From assembly GCF_003046625.1 (NCBI RefSeq), contig NZ_QAAD01000006.1:217255-281254 (forward strand): 64,000 nt of DNA, in the 5' to 3' direction. Below are positions 25,922 through 36,127 of this stretch, in pieces. Within the stretch, counting starts at the first letter, position 1, and every line of letters starts with the position of its first letter. The position numbers and the translations under genes are program-made. The DNA is from Mangrovibacterium marinum. Its GTDB lineage: Bacteria > Bacteroidota > Bacteroidia > Bacteroidales > Prolixibacteraceae. Under the pieces are notes generated by a model. That model did no database searches and was not told where the DNA came from. It saw only the letters and a list, made by a program, of their open reading frames with translations.

Positions 25922-28900
25922 ATGATGAATCGAACCCGACTTTTTCTGCTGCTGTTTTTTGTCGCTCAGTTTTCTGCTGTTTTGGGGCAGGCCGACGGCA
26001 GTCGCTATAAGTTCATGCAACTGTCAATCGACGACGGTTTGTCAAACAACCAGGTGCGGGCTATACTGAAGGATAGCCGCGGCTTTATGTGGTTCGGAAC
26101 GGCTCGCGGACTGAACCGCTTCGATGGCACAAACTTCAAGATATACACCCACGATGCTTTCGATTCGACCAGCATTCCGTTTACCTCGATCGATTTTATG
26201 GTGGAAGATGAGGATGGCCGGCTGTGGTTGCGGTCGATCAACGATTTTTTCATCTTCGACCCGGACCGGAACCTGTTTGAAGCTCTGCCTCGCTATTACA
26301 TGGATTCGAAAATTCCGTTGGCGGGGATTAAGCAGCTGATGCCGGATGGCGACGGTAGAAGCTGGTTGCTGAATTCGGATAACAACTTGTATTGCTACGA
26401 TCACCGCACACTGCAAAGCGACTCTATGCGTATTGGCCCGGCGCAGGGACTGCCGGCCAACGACAATCTGGAGGCGATTGCTTTCGACTCGAAAAGTCAA
26501 CTGTGGGTTGTGTCGCGGCATTTCAGGCTGTTTAAAATTGATCCGGCAAGCCAAGCCGTTCAGGCCAATTATTCCCTTTTTGAGCAACCTCCCGGCGAGA
26601 ATGTCATCAGCAACATTTTGATCGACAGCGACGACGATGTGTGGGTCTGGGCTCCCGGCCAACCCTTTGGAGCCTTTCAACTTCGGTCGTCCGACCAACA
26701 GCTTGTGCATTATACTGCTGCCGACCGTTCGCTGCCTTTAAATTCGAATTTGGTCTCCTCGATCGTTGAGGAGAAGAAGGGCCTGATCTGGATTGCCTCG
26801 GATCATGGCGGAATTAATGTGCTGGATAAACAAAAGGGGCAAATTGTTTCGCTGGTCAATAACCGCGACGATCGTTTCAGCCTTGGTCAGAATAGTGTGA
26901 ACACCCTTTATCGCGACGATCAGGGGATTATCTGGGCGGGAACCTATAAAAAGGGATTGAGCTATTTTCACCCCAGCCTGGTGCAGTTCGAGCATTACCG
27001 CTATTTGCCATCGGTGCCCAACAGCCTGCCCTACGACGATGTGAACTGTTTTGTGGAAGATAACAAGGGGAACCTCTGGATCGGCACTAATGGCGGAGGC
27101 TTAATTTATTTTGACCGTCGGAAAAACCGCTTTCAAACTTATCGCAACAATCCGGCCGACCCCAACAGCCTGGCCAGCGATGTGATTGTGGCTTTGTGTT
27201 TCGACCGGAACAACCAGCTGTGGGTAGGCTCCTATTTTGGCGGCCTGGATCGGTTCGACGGCAAGAAGTTTCATCATCATCAACATAATCCGGCCGATTC
27301 AACCTCCATATCGGATAACCGCGTTTGGGAAATCTTTGAAGACTCGGAGTGTAACCTGTGGGTGGGAACACTGGCGGGCGGATTAAACCTGTACGACCGT
27401 GCGGAGGATTGTTTTTACCACTTCCGGGCGGGCGAGGCCAATTCGGTGGGTGCCGATTTTGTGATGTCCATTATCGAAGATTCGGAGCGCAACCTCTGGA
27501 TTGGTACAAGTTACGGGATCGACCGGTTGAGGCTCGATACCCGTCGTTTTGAACATTATTACCCTGGCCCCGGCATTCCCGGACGGCTGAGCGACAATCA
27601 TGCCACCGACCTGCACGAAGATTCGCGCGGTTTGCTGTGGGTTGCCACCGACCAGGGACTCAATGTACTGGATAAACAAAGCGGACAGTTCAGGGTGTTT
27701 ACCGAACAGGATGGTCTGGAGGACAGCAATATTAAAACGGTGCAGGAAGATCAGAATGGACATCTGTGGCTGTCGACAACCCGCGGTTTGTCGCAGGTTT
27801 TTGTGTCGCCGAATGGTCATTCGATCCGGGTGGCCGATTTGCAGATCAGCGTGGTGAACTACGACCTGATGGATGGCTTGCAGGGCACCGAATTTAACGA
27901 GAATGCAGCCTACCGTACCCGGCGCGGAGAACTGATTTTTGGCGGAGGCAATGGCTTCAACCTTTTTGTGCCCGAGGACATCCATTCGGTGCAGTCGGCC
28001 AACAAGATCATCCTTACCGGGCTGAGTGTTTTTAACCAGGAAGTACGCGTTGGCTCCGACTTTCGGGGGCGCGTGCTGCTTCGCGAAACCCTGAACCGGC
28101 AGCAGTCCATCACCCTGCGGTATAACGAAAATGTGTTTTCGATCGGTTTTGCCGCCCTCAACTTTTTTAATCCTGAAAAGAATAGCTTTCAATATAAGCT
28201 GGAACCGTTTAACGAGCGATGGTTGGAGGCCGATTTGAAAAAGCCGGAAGCCAGTTTTACCAACCTGAATGCCGGCGATTACAAGTTCCGTGTTCGGGTA
28301 AGCGACGATGGCTCAAGCTGGACCGAGCTGGCCGATCCCTTGCAGATTACCGTGTTGCCACCCTTTTGGAAAAGTACCTGGGCGATGCTTTTTTATCTTG
28401 TCGCACTGCTTGTTGGTCTGTATTTCACCCGGCGGTTTACCCTGGAACGTCAGCGTTTGAAGTTTGAAGCCGAGCAGGAACATCGGGAGGCCGAGCGTAT
28501 TCAGCAGCTGGACAATCTGAAAACCCGTTTTTTCACCAATGTGAGTCATGAGTTTCGTACGCCGCTAACGCTGATTATGGCGCCATTGGAGAAGCTGATC
28601 AACAAAACGGAGGATGCCCGGCAGCGCAATCAGCTGATCTTTATTCATCGTCAGTCGAGGCGTTTGCTGGCCATGGTGAACCAGCTGCTCGATTTCCGGA
28701 AGATGGAATTTCAGAAGCTGGAAGCCAAACGCAGCTGGGGCGATCTGGCCGCTTTTATCTCCGATCTGGGGATTGCTTTCAGCGACATGGCTGCCAATAA
28801 GAAGATCGACTTCGAGGTGAAGGTCAGTCACAAGTCCTTTTTTACCTGGTTCGATCAGGATAAAACCTATAAAATCATTTCCAACTTACTGTCCAATGCC

Positions 28901-30118
28901 TTCAAGTTTACCCCTGACGAAGGCCGGATTCGGCTGACTGTGGATATTGAACCGACGCCTTTTCAGTTGGACGGCAAGGAGCAGGTATGGCTTCAGCTGA
29001 ATGTTCAGGACAGTGGTATCGGCATTCCGGAAGATAAGCAAAGCCGGATTTTCGATCGCTTTTACCAGGACGATGTTCCCCATTCGATGGTTAACCAGGG
29101 AAGTGGCATTGGTTTGTCGATGGTGCAGGAGTATGTCAGCGTTCTGGGTGGGAGCATCAAGCTGTCGAGCATCGTTGGCAAAGGAAGCACCTTTACCGTT
29201 CGCATCCCGGTGCCCCTTATGAGCGACCAGGAAGCAGAGGCTATTAATCAGGAGCAGGACGAACGCGAAGCGATGAGCTTTTTTACCGAGCAGCCAACCG
29301 GGCAACTTGCCGAACCGGTTTACGAAGCCTCGAAGAAGAGCATCCTTTTGGTGGAGGATAACGATGATTTTCGCTTCTACTTAAAGGATAACCTGCGCGA
29401 AAAATACAACATTTACGAAGCCCCCAACGGCCAAAAAGGCTGGGAACTTTGTCTGAAACATCTACCCGATTTGCTGGTGAGCGATGTGATGATGCCCGTG
29501 ATGACCGGAACTGAGCTGTGTGAGAAAGTGAAGGGCGATGGCCGTACTTCGCATTTGCCTATTATTTTGCTGACAGCCAAAGCCGAGGCCGAAGATAAGC
29601 TGGAAGGACTGGAGTCGGGTGCCGACGACTATATTAGCAAGCCCTTTGATTTCCGCATTCTGGAGTCGCGCATAGACAACCTGATTAACAGTCGCGAGCA
29701 ACTGCGGCAAACCTACCAAAGCATGATTGGCCTGAACCCCGAGAAAATTGAGGTGAGCTCGCTGGATGAGAAATTCATTAAGAAGGCTCTGCAGGTCGTT
29801 GAGGAAAATATTCCGAATGCCGGCTTTAGTGTCGAAGATCTGAGTCGCGAAGTGGGGATGAGCCGCGTGAGCCTGTACAAAAAGCTGATGTCGCTGACCA
29901 AAAAATCACCGGTCGAATTTATCCGGATCATTCGGCTGAAACGAGCTGCCGACCTGCTCGAGAACAGTCAGTTTTCAGTTTCGGAGGTGGCTTACCAGGT
30001 TGGGTTTAACAGCCCCCGGTATTTTTCGCGTTACTTTAAAGATTATTACAACGAACTGCCTTCGGAATACATCGCCAAACACCGCAAACAACAAGCCGGT
30101 TTCGAGGATATTCTTTAA
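25922..30118 (+). CDS. Hybrid two-component system regulator (HTCS)
   Basis: 1398 residues: signal peptide (RTRLFLLLFFVAQFSAVLG); about 14 periplasmic regulator-propeller repeats (GFMWFGT, GLIWIAS, LWIGTNGGG and similar); a Y_Y_Y domain (about 760-830); one membrane helix (AMLFYLVALLVGLYF); a histidine kinase with His876 in NVSHEFRTPLT and an ATPase domain (NLLSNAFKFT, GSGIGLSM); a receiver with Asp1188 in VSDVMMP; and a C-terminal AraC-type DNA-binding domain. It senses an oligosaccharide in the periplasm and activates a polysaccharide locus. It lies 515 bases before the second SusC gene and about 2 kb after the xyloglucan operon, so it may control either. The propeller ligand cannot be read from sequence. 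Confidence 0.93.
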   Translation: MMNRTRLFLLLFFVAQFSAVLGQADGSRYKFMQLSIDDGLSNNQVRAILKDSRGFMWFGTARGLNRFDGTNFKIYTHDAFDSTSIPFTSIDFMVEDEDGRLWLRSINDFFIFDPDRNLFEALPRYYMDSKIPLAGIKQLMPDGDGRSWLLNSDNNLYCYDHRTLQSDSMRIGPAQGLPANDNLEAIAFDSKSQLWVVSRHFRLFKIDPASQAVQANYSLFEQPPGENVISNILIDSDDDVWVWAPGQPFGAFQLRSSDQQLVHYTAADRSLPLNSNLVSSIVEEKKGLIWIASDHGGINVLDKQKGQIVSLVNNRDDRFSLGQNSVNTLYRDDQGIIWAGTYKKGLSYFHPSLVQFEHYRYLPSVPNSLPYDDVNCFVEDNKGNLWIGTNGGGLIYFDRRKNRFQTYRNNPADPNSLASDVIVALCFDRNNQLWVGSYFGGLDRFDGKKFHHHQHNPADSTSISDNRVWEIFEDSECNLWVGTLAGGLNLYDRAEDCFYHFRAGEANSVGADFVMSIIEDSERNLWIGTSYGIDRLRLDTRRFEHYYPGPGIPGRLSDNHATDLHEDSRGLLWVATDQGLNVLDKQSGQFRVFTEQDGLEDSNIKTVQEDQNGHLWLSTTRGLSQVFVSPNGHSIRVADLQISVVNYDLMDGLQGTEFNENAAYRTRRGELIFGGGNGFNLFVPEDIHSVQSANKIILTGLSVFNQEVRVGSDFRGRVLLRETLNRQQSITLRYNENVFSIGFAALNFFNPEKNSFQYKLEPFNERWLEADLKKPEASFTNLNAGDYKFRVRVSDDGSSWTELADPLQITVLPPFWKSTWAMLFYLVALLVGLYFTRRFTLERQRLKFEAEQEHREAERIQQLDNLKTRFFTNVSHEFRTPLTLIMAPLEKLINKTEDARQRNQLIFIHRQSRRLLAMVNQLLDFRKMEFQKLEAKRSWGDLAAFISDLGIAFSDMAANKKIDFEVKVSHKSFFTWFDQDKTYKIISNLLSNAFKFTPDEGRIRLTVDIEPTPFQLDGKEQVWLQLNVQDSGIGIPEDKQSRIFDRFYQDDVPHSMVNQGSGIGLSMVQEYVSVLGGSIKLSSIVGKGSTFTVRIPVPLMSDQEAEAINQEQDEREAMSFFTEQPTGQLAEPVYEASKKSILLVEDNDDFRFYLKDNLREKYNIYEAPNGQKGWELCLKHLPDLLVSDVMMPVMTGTELCEKVKGDGRTSHLPIILLTAKAEAEDKLEGLESGADDYISKPFDFRILESRIDNLINSREQLRQTYQSMIGLNPEKIEVSSLDEKFIKKALQVVEENIPNAGFSVEDLSREVGMSRVSLYKKLMSLTKKSPVEFIRIIRLKRAADLLENSQFSVSEVAYQVGFNSPRYFSRYFKDYYNELPSEYIAKHRKQQAGFEDIL

Positions 30119-30633
30119 GCGGCATTGTGCCTATTCCCCGCCAGCTGTTTTTGCAGTTATGCTCAACGGTTGTGCGGTCGTTGGCGGACTTTTGCGCTTC
30201 GGCCGAAAAGAACGGGATTACCCAGTCGGTTACTTTTTTCATTCTTTTGCGCACTTAATCAATGCTTTGGTAGCTGTGTTGAAGGAAATATGCTAAGGCA
30301 TGGAACACTTGTTGAAAAAAATCCGGAAGTGATTGTTATTTCAATGGAAAGTGTTAATTTGTGCTAAAATTTACAAACAAATATTAAAAGAAAAGTAGCC
30401 GAGGCGTGTCAATACGACCAATCATTTCACCCCTAATCAACGCCCTGATCTACGCTTTACATCAACCTCCCCTGGTCGGTTTGCAGCGATGCAAGACCTG
30501 TTTTTTTCATAAGCTCCTTCCAAACAACACCGTTCCCCAACGGTAATCTTTCAAGTATTCAGAAGAACAAACCGGTCGTCGTGTACGACCTTGACTTTAG
30601 GATATCGAATTAAATTTTAGTCACTCTAAACTG
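30119..30633. other. Leader region of the second SusC gene
   Basis: 515 bases without a convincing gene. A small hairpin GGTCGT-CGTGT-ACGACC lies at 30573-30590, about 45 bases before the SusC start. The HTCS target site, if any, would be expected here. Confidence 0.4.
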
Positions 30634-33600
30634 ATGCTTATGAATCTAAAAGTTAATTTTTTGAGGAAATGTGCAACACTACTAGTTGTGTCTTTCGTCA
30701 GTGTCGGAGCTTTATTCGCTCAGGACGTGAATGTTTCCGGAACAATTACAAGTTCCGAAGATTCCGGCCCGCTGCCAGGTGCTTCTGTCCTGGAAAAGGG
30801 TACCACACGCGGAACGATAACCAATATCGATGGCTATTATCAGATTACTGTGCCCAAAGGTACGGTGCTTATTTTCTCGTTTATCGGGATGGAAGAACAG
30901 GAAATTAAAGTTGATGCCTCCCAAACGCTGAACGTAGTTATGGATCCCGCCACCGAGGGAATTGGCGAAGTGGTTGTGACTGCCTTGGGGATCGAGCGTG
31001 AAGCCAAAGCACTGGGTTACGCGGCAACGAAAGTGCAAGGCGAGGAGTTAGCCAAAGTGAACACCATAAACCCGGTGTCGGCCTTGCAGGGAAAAGCTGC
31101 CGGTTTGAGTATCTCCGGAAGTGATGGAGGTATTTTTGGTTCTTCAAAGATTGAAATTCGCGGGGTATCCACCCTGAATAATCAAAATAACCAGCCTATT
31201 TTTGTGGTCGACGGGGTAATCCTGGAAAACGATATTGCCAATGTTGGCCACTACGATTGGGCGGGCGATGCCAATGACTTCGGGAACATGCTGAAAAACC
31301 TGAACGTGGATAACTATGAGTCTGTTAACGTGTTGAAAGGCTCCGCCGCAACGGCCCTGTACGGCTCGCGCGGTATTAACGGTGCTATCGTTATTAAAAC
31401 CAAAGATGGTAAAGGAGCCAAAGGCTTTGGTATTGTGGTTTCGCAAACCTTCTCGGTTGACCATGTTTATAACCAGCCGGACTTTCAAACCAAGTACGGG
31501 CCCGGTAACTATTATGGCAACCGACCTTACACCGGCGATTCGTTCGGACAGGGCTATTATACAACGCTAAAAAACGGGAGCTCGGTGCCCAGTTTGATTA
31601 GTGCAGGTGCCAGCCGTATGTTTGGTCCCAAGTATGATCCGAATGTGCAGATTGAAGATTACGACGGAACAATGATCCCCTATGTGCCGGTGGATAATTT
31701 CTTTGTAAAGATGTACGATCTGGGTTGGGGATCCAACACGAATGTGGCTTTGCGCGGAAGCGACGAAAAAGGGAACTTTTATCTCTCTACGGGCTATACC
31801 AAGCGTAATGGTACTTCACCCAGAAACACCTTCGAGAAATCGTCGGTTTTCTTCTCCGGTTCGCGAAAACTGGCTGACTTCCTGACGGCCAATGCGTCCA
31901 TCTCCGTTACCGGCTCCGAAGCAGGTAACCCACCGATTAACCTGGGGGAAAATATCATTACCAGCTTGGCATGGAATGCCATGTATGATCCCGATAAATG
32001 GAAGAAAAGAAGTGTTTACCAGGCAACGCATGGTGGAGTTCCAAGCAGCAACCTGGGTGATGAATATGCCTACGTACCTGGCAACGGTGTTTGGTTTAAT
32101 GCTTATTTGAATAAAAATGTCCGCAAGGAAACGGTTGTTCGGCCAATTGTTAAACTGACCGCAACAGTGACCGACTGGATGCAGATAATGCTCGAGGCCA
32201 ACGTGAACATCTATAACACACAAAGTGAAAATAAAAGCCTGGGGCAAGGCTATCAGAATGAAGGTGGGCAATACAGTATTGCGCACACAAGCGATATCTC
32301 AAAAACCGGCAAGCTGTCCTTCCTGTTCGATCATAAAACGGGCGATTTTACCCACAGCCTTTTGCTGCACGCCGAACGTTGGAGTCAACGTATTACCGAA
32401 ACCGGAGTTCGTACCGATGGTGGCTTAATTGTTCCGGGCCAGTATTTTATCGGCAACTCCAAAAATACGCCAGTCTTGCTTAATAACAGGGTGAGCGGAA
32501 CCAAGCAAATTAATTCCTTGCTGTACCGTTACAGTGTTGATTGGCGCGGACAGGTGTATCTCGATATTACCGGACGTAACGACTGGTCGTCAGCTTTGGT
32601 TTACACCAATATAAGTGGTACCTACTCGTATTTCTATCCCTCAGTCAGCGGTTCCTGGCTATTCTCCGACACTTTCGAGGATGTCATGCCGTCGTGGGTG
32701 AGCTTCGGTAAACTGCGCGCATCGTGGGCCCAGGTGGGTAACGATACCAGTCCGTATTTCATCAATAAAGGTTATCAGGTGGGCAATATCGAGCATGCCA
32801 ATGGCAATGTGATTACCAACTACCTGGACGAAACCATTGTGGATACCGAGTTGAAACCTGAACGGAAAAACTCCTACGAGTTTGGTTTGACACTGAATAC
32901 CCTCAAAAACCGACTGAATCTGGATGTGGCTTATTTCATCGACGAAACCACCAATCAGATCAGCACCATCCCGCTGCCCGAGGCTTCCGGGTTTTCCAAT
33001 ATGCTGACTAACGTGGGGACCATCAAAGGAAAAGGGGTTGAATTGACGCTGACAGGTAAACCGGTGGATAACCGGAATTTCAAATGGACATCAACCTTTA
33101 ACTATTGGAATGTGAAAAATACTATTACCAAGCTGCACGACCTTGTGGGTGACTATAAGTTGCTGTATGGAGATCCCGCCTACGGAAACTACCGCGTGGG
33201 GGCTGTGGCTTTTGAAGGCGGCGAGTATGGTGTGCTTTACAGCGATTCCAAGGCGGCGACCGACAGTCAGGGGCGCCCGTTGATGACTTGGCACGATGGT
33301 GTTAAAGCACCTTATTACAAACGATCGGGCGTGGTTGAGAAAGTTGGTAAGGTACGTCCCGATTTTGAAGGATCGTGGGACAACTCATTCCAGTATAAGG
33401 CCTTCTCTTTCGGCATTCTGCTCGATATGCGTTTCGGAGGACATGTTGCCAGCTTCCCCGCCCGCTACGGAACAGCTTATGGTGTGCTCGAAACATCGCT
33501 CGACGGAGGTGAGACCACCGGTGACTTCCTGTCGGCCAAAAATGTGAACTGGACCAGTAAATATTCCGGACAGAGTTACGAACATGGGGTTATCCCGGTT

Positions 33601-34023
33601 GGTGTGTTTGCCGAAGGAACGATCATTACCGGGCCTGATGGCAACCAACACGACGTGAGCGGGATGAGCTGGACTGAAGCCGCCGCAGCCGACATTGTTG
33701 ACGATGCCGTGGACGAAGGCCAATGGGCCTACTGGTATAACTCGTGGGGAGCCGGGGTGATTAACCCCAACTGGTTCTATAAACTGAGCTATATCGCTGT
33801 TCGTAACATCTCGATTGGTTATAATGTGAAACTGCCCAAATATAAAATTCAGAACTTAAATGTAAATCTGAATATTCGCGATGCCGGTTATTTGTATAAC
33901 TCGTCGCCCAGCAACTTACATCCTGAGGCAGCACGTGGTACTGGTAGTGCCCAAACAGCGTTCCACCGAACCTTGTTGCCTTATACCCGAAGCTATACTT
34001 TAGGTCTTCAATTCACATTCTAA
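30634..34023 (+). CDS. SusC/RagA-type TonB-linked outer-membrane receptor (second pair)
   Basis: 1129 residues. The signal peptide ends about GALFAQ, followed by a carboxypeptidase-regulatory-like domain (VSGTITSSEDSGPLPGA), the TonB-box/plug start GEVVVTALGIEREAKALGYA, plug motifs (PIFVVDGVI, YGSRGINGAIVIKTKDG) and a barrel ending GLQFTF. The ALGIERE-type plug and the SusD_2-like partner mark a different branch from the first SusC. No glycosidase follows, so the substrate cannot be inferred; this branch is not restricted to carbohydrate loci. Confidence 0.92.
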   Translation: MLMNLKVNFLRKCATLLVVSFVSVGALFAQDVNVSGTITSSEDSGPLPGASVLEKGTTRGTITNIDGYYQITVPKGTVLIFSFIGMEEQEIKVDASQTLNVVMDPATEGIGEVVVTALGIEREAKALGYAATKVQGEELAKVNTINPVSALQGKAAGLSISGSDGGIFGSSKIEIRGVSTLNNQNNQPIFVVDGVILENDIANVGHYDWAGDANDFGNMLKNLNVDNYESVNVLKGSAATALYGSRGINGAIVIKTKDGKGAKGFGIVVSQTFSVDHVYNQPDFQTKYGPGNYYGNRPYTGDSFGQGYYTTLKNGSSVPSLISAGASRMFGPKYDPNVQIEDYDGTMIPYVPVDNFFVKMYDLGWGSNTNVALRGSDEKGNFYLSTGYTKRNGTSPRNTFEKSSVFFSGSRKLADFLTANASISVTGSEAGNPPINLGENIITSLAWNAMYDPDKWKKRSVYQATHGGVPSSNLGDEYAYVPGNGVWFNAYLNKNVRKETVVRPIVKLTATVTDWMQIMLEANVNIYNTQSENKSLGQGYQNEGGQYSIAHTSDISKTGKLSFLFDHKTGDFTHSLLLHAERWSQRITETGVRTDGGLIVPGQYFIGNSKNTPVLLNNRVSGTKQINSLLYRYSVDWRGQVYLDITGRNDWSSALVYTNISGTYSYFYPSVSGSWLFSDTFEDVMPSWVSFGKLRASWAQVGNDTSPYFINKGYQVGNIEHANGNVITNYLDETIVDTELKPERKNSYEFGLTLNTLKNRLNLDVAYFIDETTNQISTIPLPEASGFSNMLTNVGTIKGKGVELTLTGKPVDNRNFKWTSTFNYWNVKNTITKLHDLVGDYKLLYGDPAYGNYRVGAVAFEGGEYGVLYSDSKAATDSQGRPLMTWHDGVKAPYYKRSGVVEKVGKVRPDFEGSWDNSFQYKAFSFGILLDMRFGGHVASFPARYGTAYGVLETSLDGGETTGDFLSAKNVNWTSKYSGQSYEHGVIPVGVFAEGTIITGPDGNQHDVSGMSWTEAAAADIVDDAVDEGQWAYWYNSWGAGVINPNWFYKLSYIAVRNISIGYNVKLPKYKIQNLNVNLNIRDAGYLYNSSPSNLHPEAARGTGSAQTAFHRTLLPYTRSYTLGLQFTF

Positions 34024-34043
34024 ACACTTAAACCGTAAGCAAG

Positions 34044-35918
34044 ATGAATAAAAAGATATTGATAATTGCGACATTCCTTGTGACCCTGCTCTTCGGTATG
34101 CAAAGTTGTAACGATGACAACTTTTTTGCGGACAAGGATAAATTTGCCGATCTGAACTCGGATCCATCGGTGGTCTCCGATCCCGATATTCGATTTTTGA
34201 TATCCCGGGCTATGCAACAGATGTATAATAACGATTATACCGTGTGGTTCTATAGCTACAACGACTATGTGTATCCCTATTCGCAGGTTGCAGCTTCAAC
34301 TACGGCGGGGAATAATACGACCTTTAACGAAGGTAGCCTGACCGGATTACAGAATCTGTACAGAGCATTGGTGCCTGGCGTTGATGCCCGTATGCGGATC
34401 GATGATTTGGATGCCGAAGAACGAAGTTCGAGCCAGGCCATGAAAGCGTTGACTTATGCCATTCAGATTTATGTGGGGATTTCGAACCTCGATTATATTG
34501 GAGGAATGTCCTACTCAGAAGCGGGTTTGGCAAATTACACCACACCACCTCTGTTGACGCCTAAGGTTGATACAGAACAAGAGCTGTTTAATCTGTGGCT
34601 CGATGAGCTGGATCAGGCCATTGCCGATCTGGGCAAGTCCGATCAGTTCTCGTTGGGAAACCAGGATATGATGTATAAGGGGGATTACACCAAGTGGTCA
34701 AAATTTTGCAACTTGCTGAAGCTGCGTATTGCAGCCCGGCTGGTGAATGCCGATCGGGCGAAGGCGCTCCAAATAGCTCAGGAAGTAGGTGCATCAAGCT
34801 ATATGAATGAACTGGGTGACGACCTGCTGTTCAATGTAGGTGTGAACTACCGCGGAACCGGAGAAGGTGTTGGCGACGGTTGGATCGGCTATGCCGCGAA
34901 TAACCTGATTGAATTTCTGAAAGCCAATAAAGACCCGCGTCTGCGATTTTTATTCCGGAAGAATAACTTCAATCCCGAAGTCATCGATGCCATCATCGAA
35001 ACACTGGGATTCGATGGTTTGCCAAGCCAAATTCAGGATATTATCAACCTGAACGGCGAAGGTAAATTCGATAGTTGGAAGAGCGGCTATGAAGAGCCCT
35101 GGGGACGATATTGGGGTGTTCCACTGTCGACGGCAGCGATAACACAAAATGAGTATTTTCAGCAGTCAACCTTGTTTTTTGCCACCAAGGCCGACGGTTC
35201 CAATCGGAAAACATACACTTGGTCTTCGGTGATTGAAGAAAAGAACCAACGGACAACGCTGACTTACACCTATCCGACCAAGCCCGGTGGATCGGTCTTG
35301 CAGGTTGTGGGCAACGAGGTGCCGCTTTATGTGCTGCTGGGAAGTGCTGCGGAAACCAATCTTTACCTGGCTGAGTTTAAATTGTTGGGTGCCAACTTGC
35401 CGATGACTGCCCAGGAGTATTTGACACAGGGGGTTAGTCTCTCGGTTCAACGGATGGATAACCTGGCCGAACGCCACGAGATCCCTTATTACGATGAAGA
35501 TCCGGTGTTGGCCGACCCGGCCGAAGGTGCCACCAAATTGCAGGATGGAGAACTTGCAGCCTTGTTGTCCAAAGATATCTGTACCTTAGATGGTACCGAC
35601 GATTTGGAGAAGGTTTACATTCAGCAATACATTCAGAATCTGATTACTCCGGGAGATTTGTGGACAACCGTTCGGCGTAGCGGTATTCCTAAAGTGGGAA
35701 GTGCTTATTTTGCCTGGGAAGATTTTGGCGTGGGCAATATTCCGCGACGCGTAGCCATCAATACCCCCAGCGAGGCTGACCTGATGTATGATATTATTAT
35801 TGCTTATTATCAGGCAGCAGGGATCACAACCAATACCAATACGGCATCGGTGCTGAGCTCCGAACGCTTATGGTTCGATAAAAATAACCCGAATTACGGA
35901 GCCGGGCCTATCGAGTAG
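34044..35918 (+). CDS. SusD/RagB-like outer-membrane lipoprotein (SusD_2 type)
   Basis: 624 residues with a lipoprotein signal (LFGMQSC, Cys22) and the pattern of nutrient-binding SusD-like proteins (FADLNSDPSVVSDPDIRFLISRAMQQMY; LRIAARLVNADRAKALQIAQEV; a C-terminal LWTTVRRSGIPKV and RRVAINTPSEADL). It lies 20 bases after SusC and presumably forms the lid of that transporter. A terminator follows at 35968. Confidence 0.9.
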   Translation: MNKKILIIATFLVTLLFGMQSCNDDNFFADKDKFADLNSDPSVVSDPDIRFLISRAMQQMYNNDYTVWFYSYNDYVYPYSQVAASTTAGNNTTFNEGSLTGLQNLYRALVPGVDARMRIDDLDAEERSSSQAMKALTYAIQIYVGISNLDYIGGMSYSEAGLANYTTPPLLTPKVDTEQELFNLWLDELDQAIADLGKSDQFSLGNQDMMYKGDYTKWSKFCNLLKLRIAARLVNADRAKALQIAQEVGASSYMNELGDDLLFNVGVNYRGTGEGVGDGWIGYAANNLIEFLKANKDPRLRFLFRKNNFNPEVIDAIIETLGFDGLPSQIQDIINLNGEGKFDSWKSGYEEPWGRYWGVPLSTAAITQNEYFQQSTLFFATKADGSNRKTYTWSSVIEEKNQRTTLTYTYPTKPGGSVLQVVGNEVPLYVLLGSAAETNLYLAEFKLLGANLPMTAQEYLTQGVSLSVQRMDNLAERHEIPYYDEDPVLADPAEGATKLQDGELAALLSKDICTLDGTDDLEKVYIQQYIQNLITPGDLWTTVRRSGIPKVGSAYFAWEDFGVGNIPRRVAINTPSEADLMYDIIIAYYQAAGITTNTNTASVLSSERLWFDKNNPNYGAGPIE

Positions 35919-35967
35919 GCGACTGCTTATTAATTCAGAAGCTTAAGCTACTTGTTAATGTATACAG

Positions 35968-36000
35968 AAAACCGCTGTTCGTATCGGCAGCGGTTTTTTT
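35968..36000 (+). terminator. Rho-independent terminator after the second SusD
   Basis: AAAACCGCTG / CAGCGGTTTT perfect 10-bp stem with a 10-base loop and a T7 tail, 49 bases after the SusD stop. Confidence 0.92.
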
Positions 36001-36127
36001 CCGTATTTTTAGCTTTATCCCCCGGTTGACTGATCAGCAAGGCCATTGGTAATAAGCCTTTGCTTGTGGTTACACGTGCTGAGAAGCAACTGACTAAAAG
36101 ATTGTAACCCAACAAGCAACACGTAAA

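Noticed and set aside
30125..30367. Small plus-strand frames after the HTCS stop (30000-30296, 30125-30367)
   Set aside because: One overlaps the HTCS gene out of frame; neither has a domain, signal peptide or convincing ribosome site.
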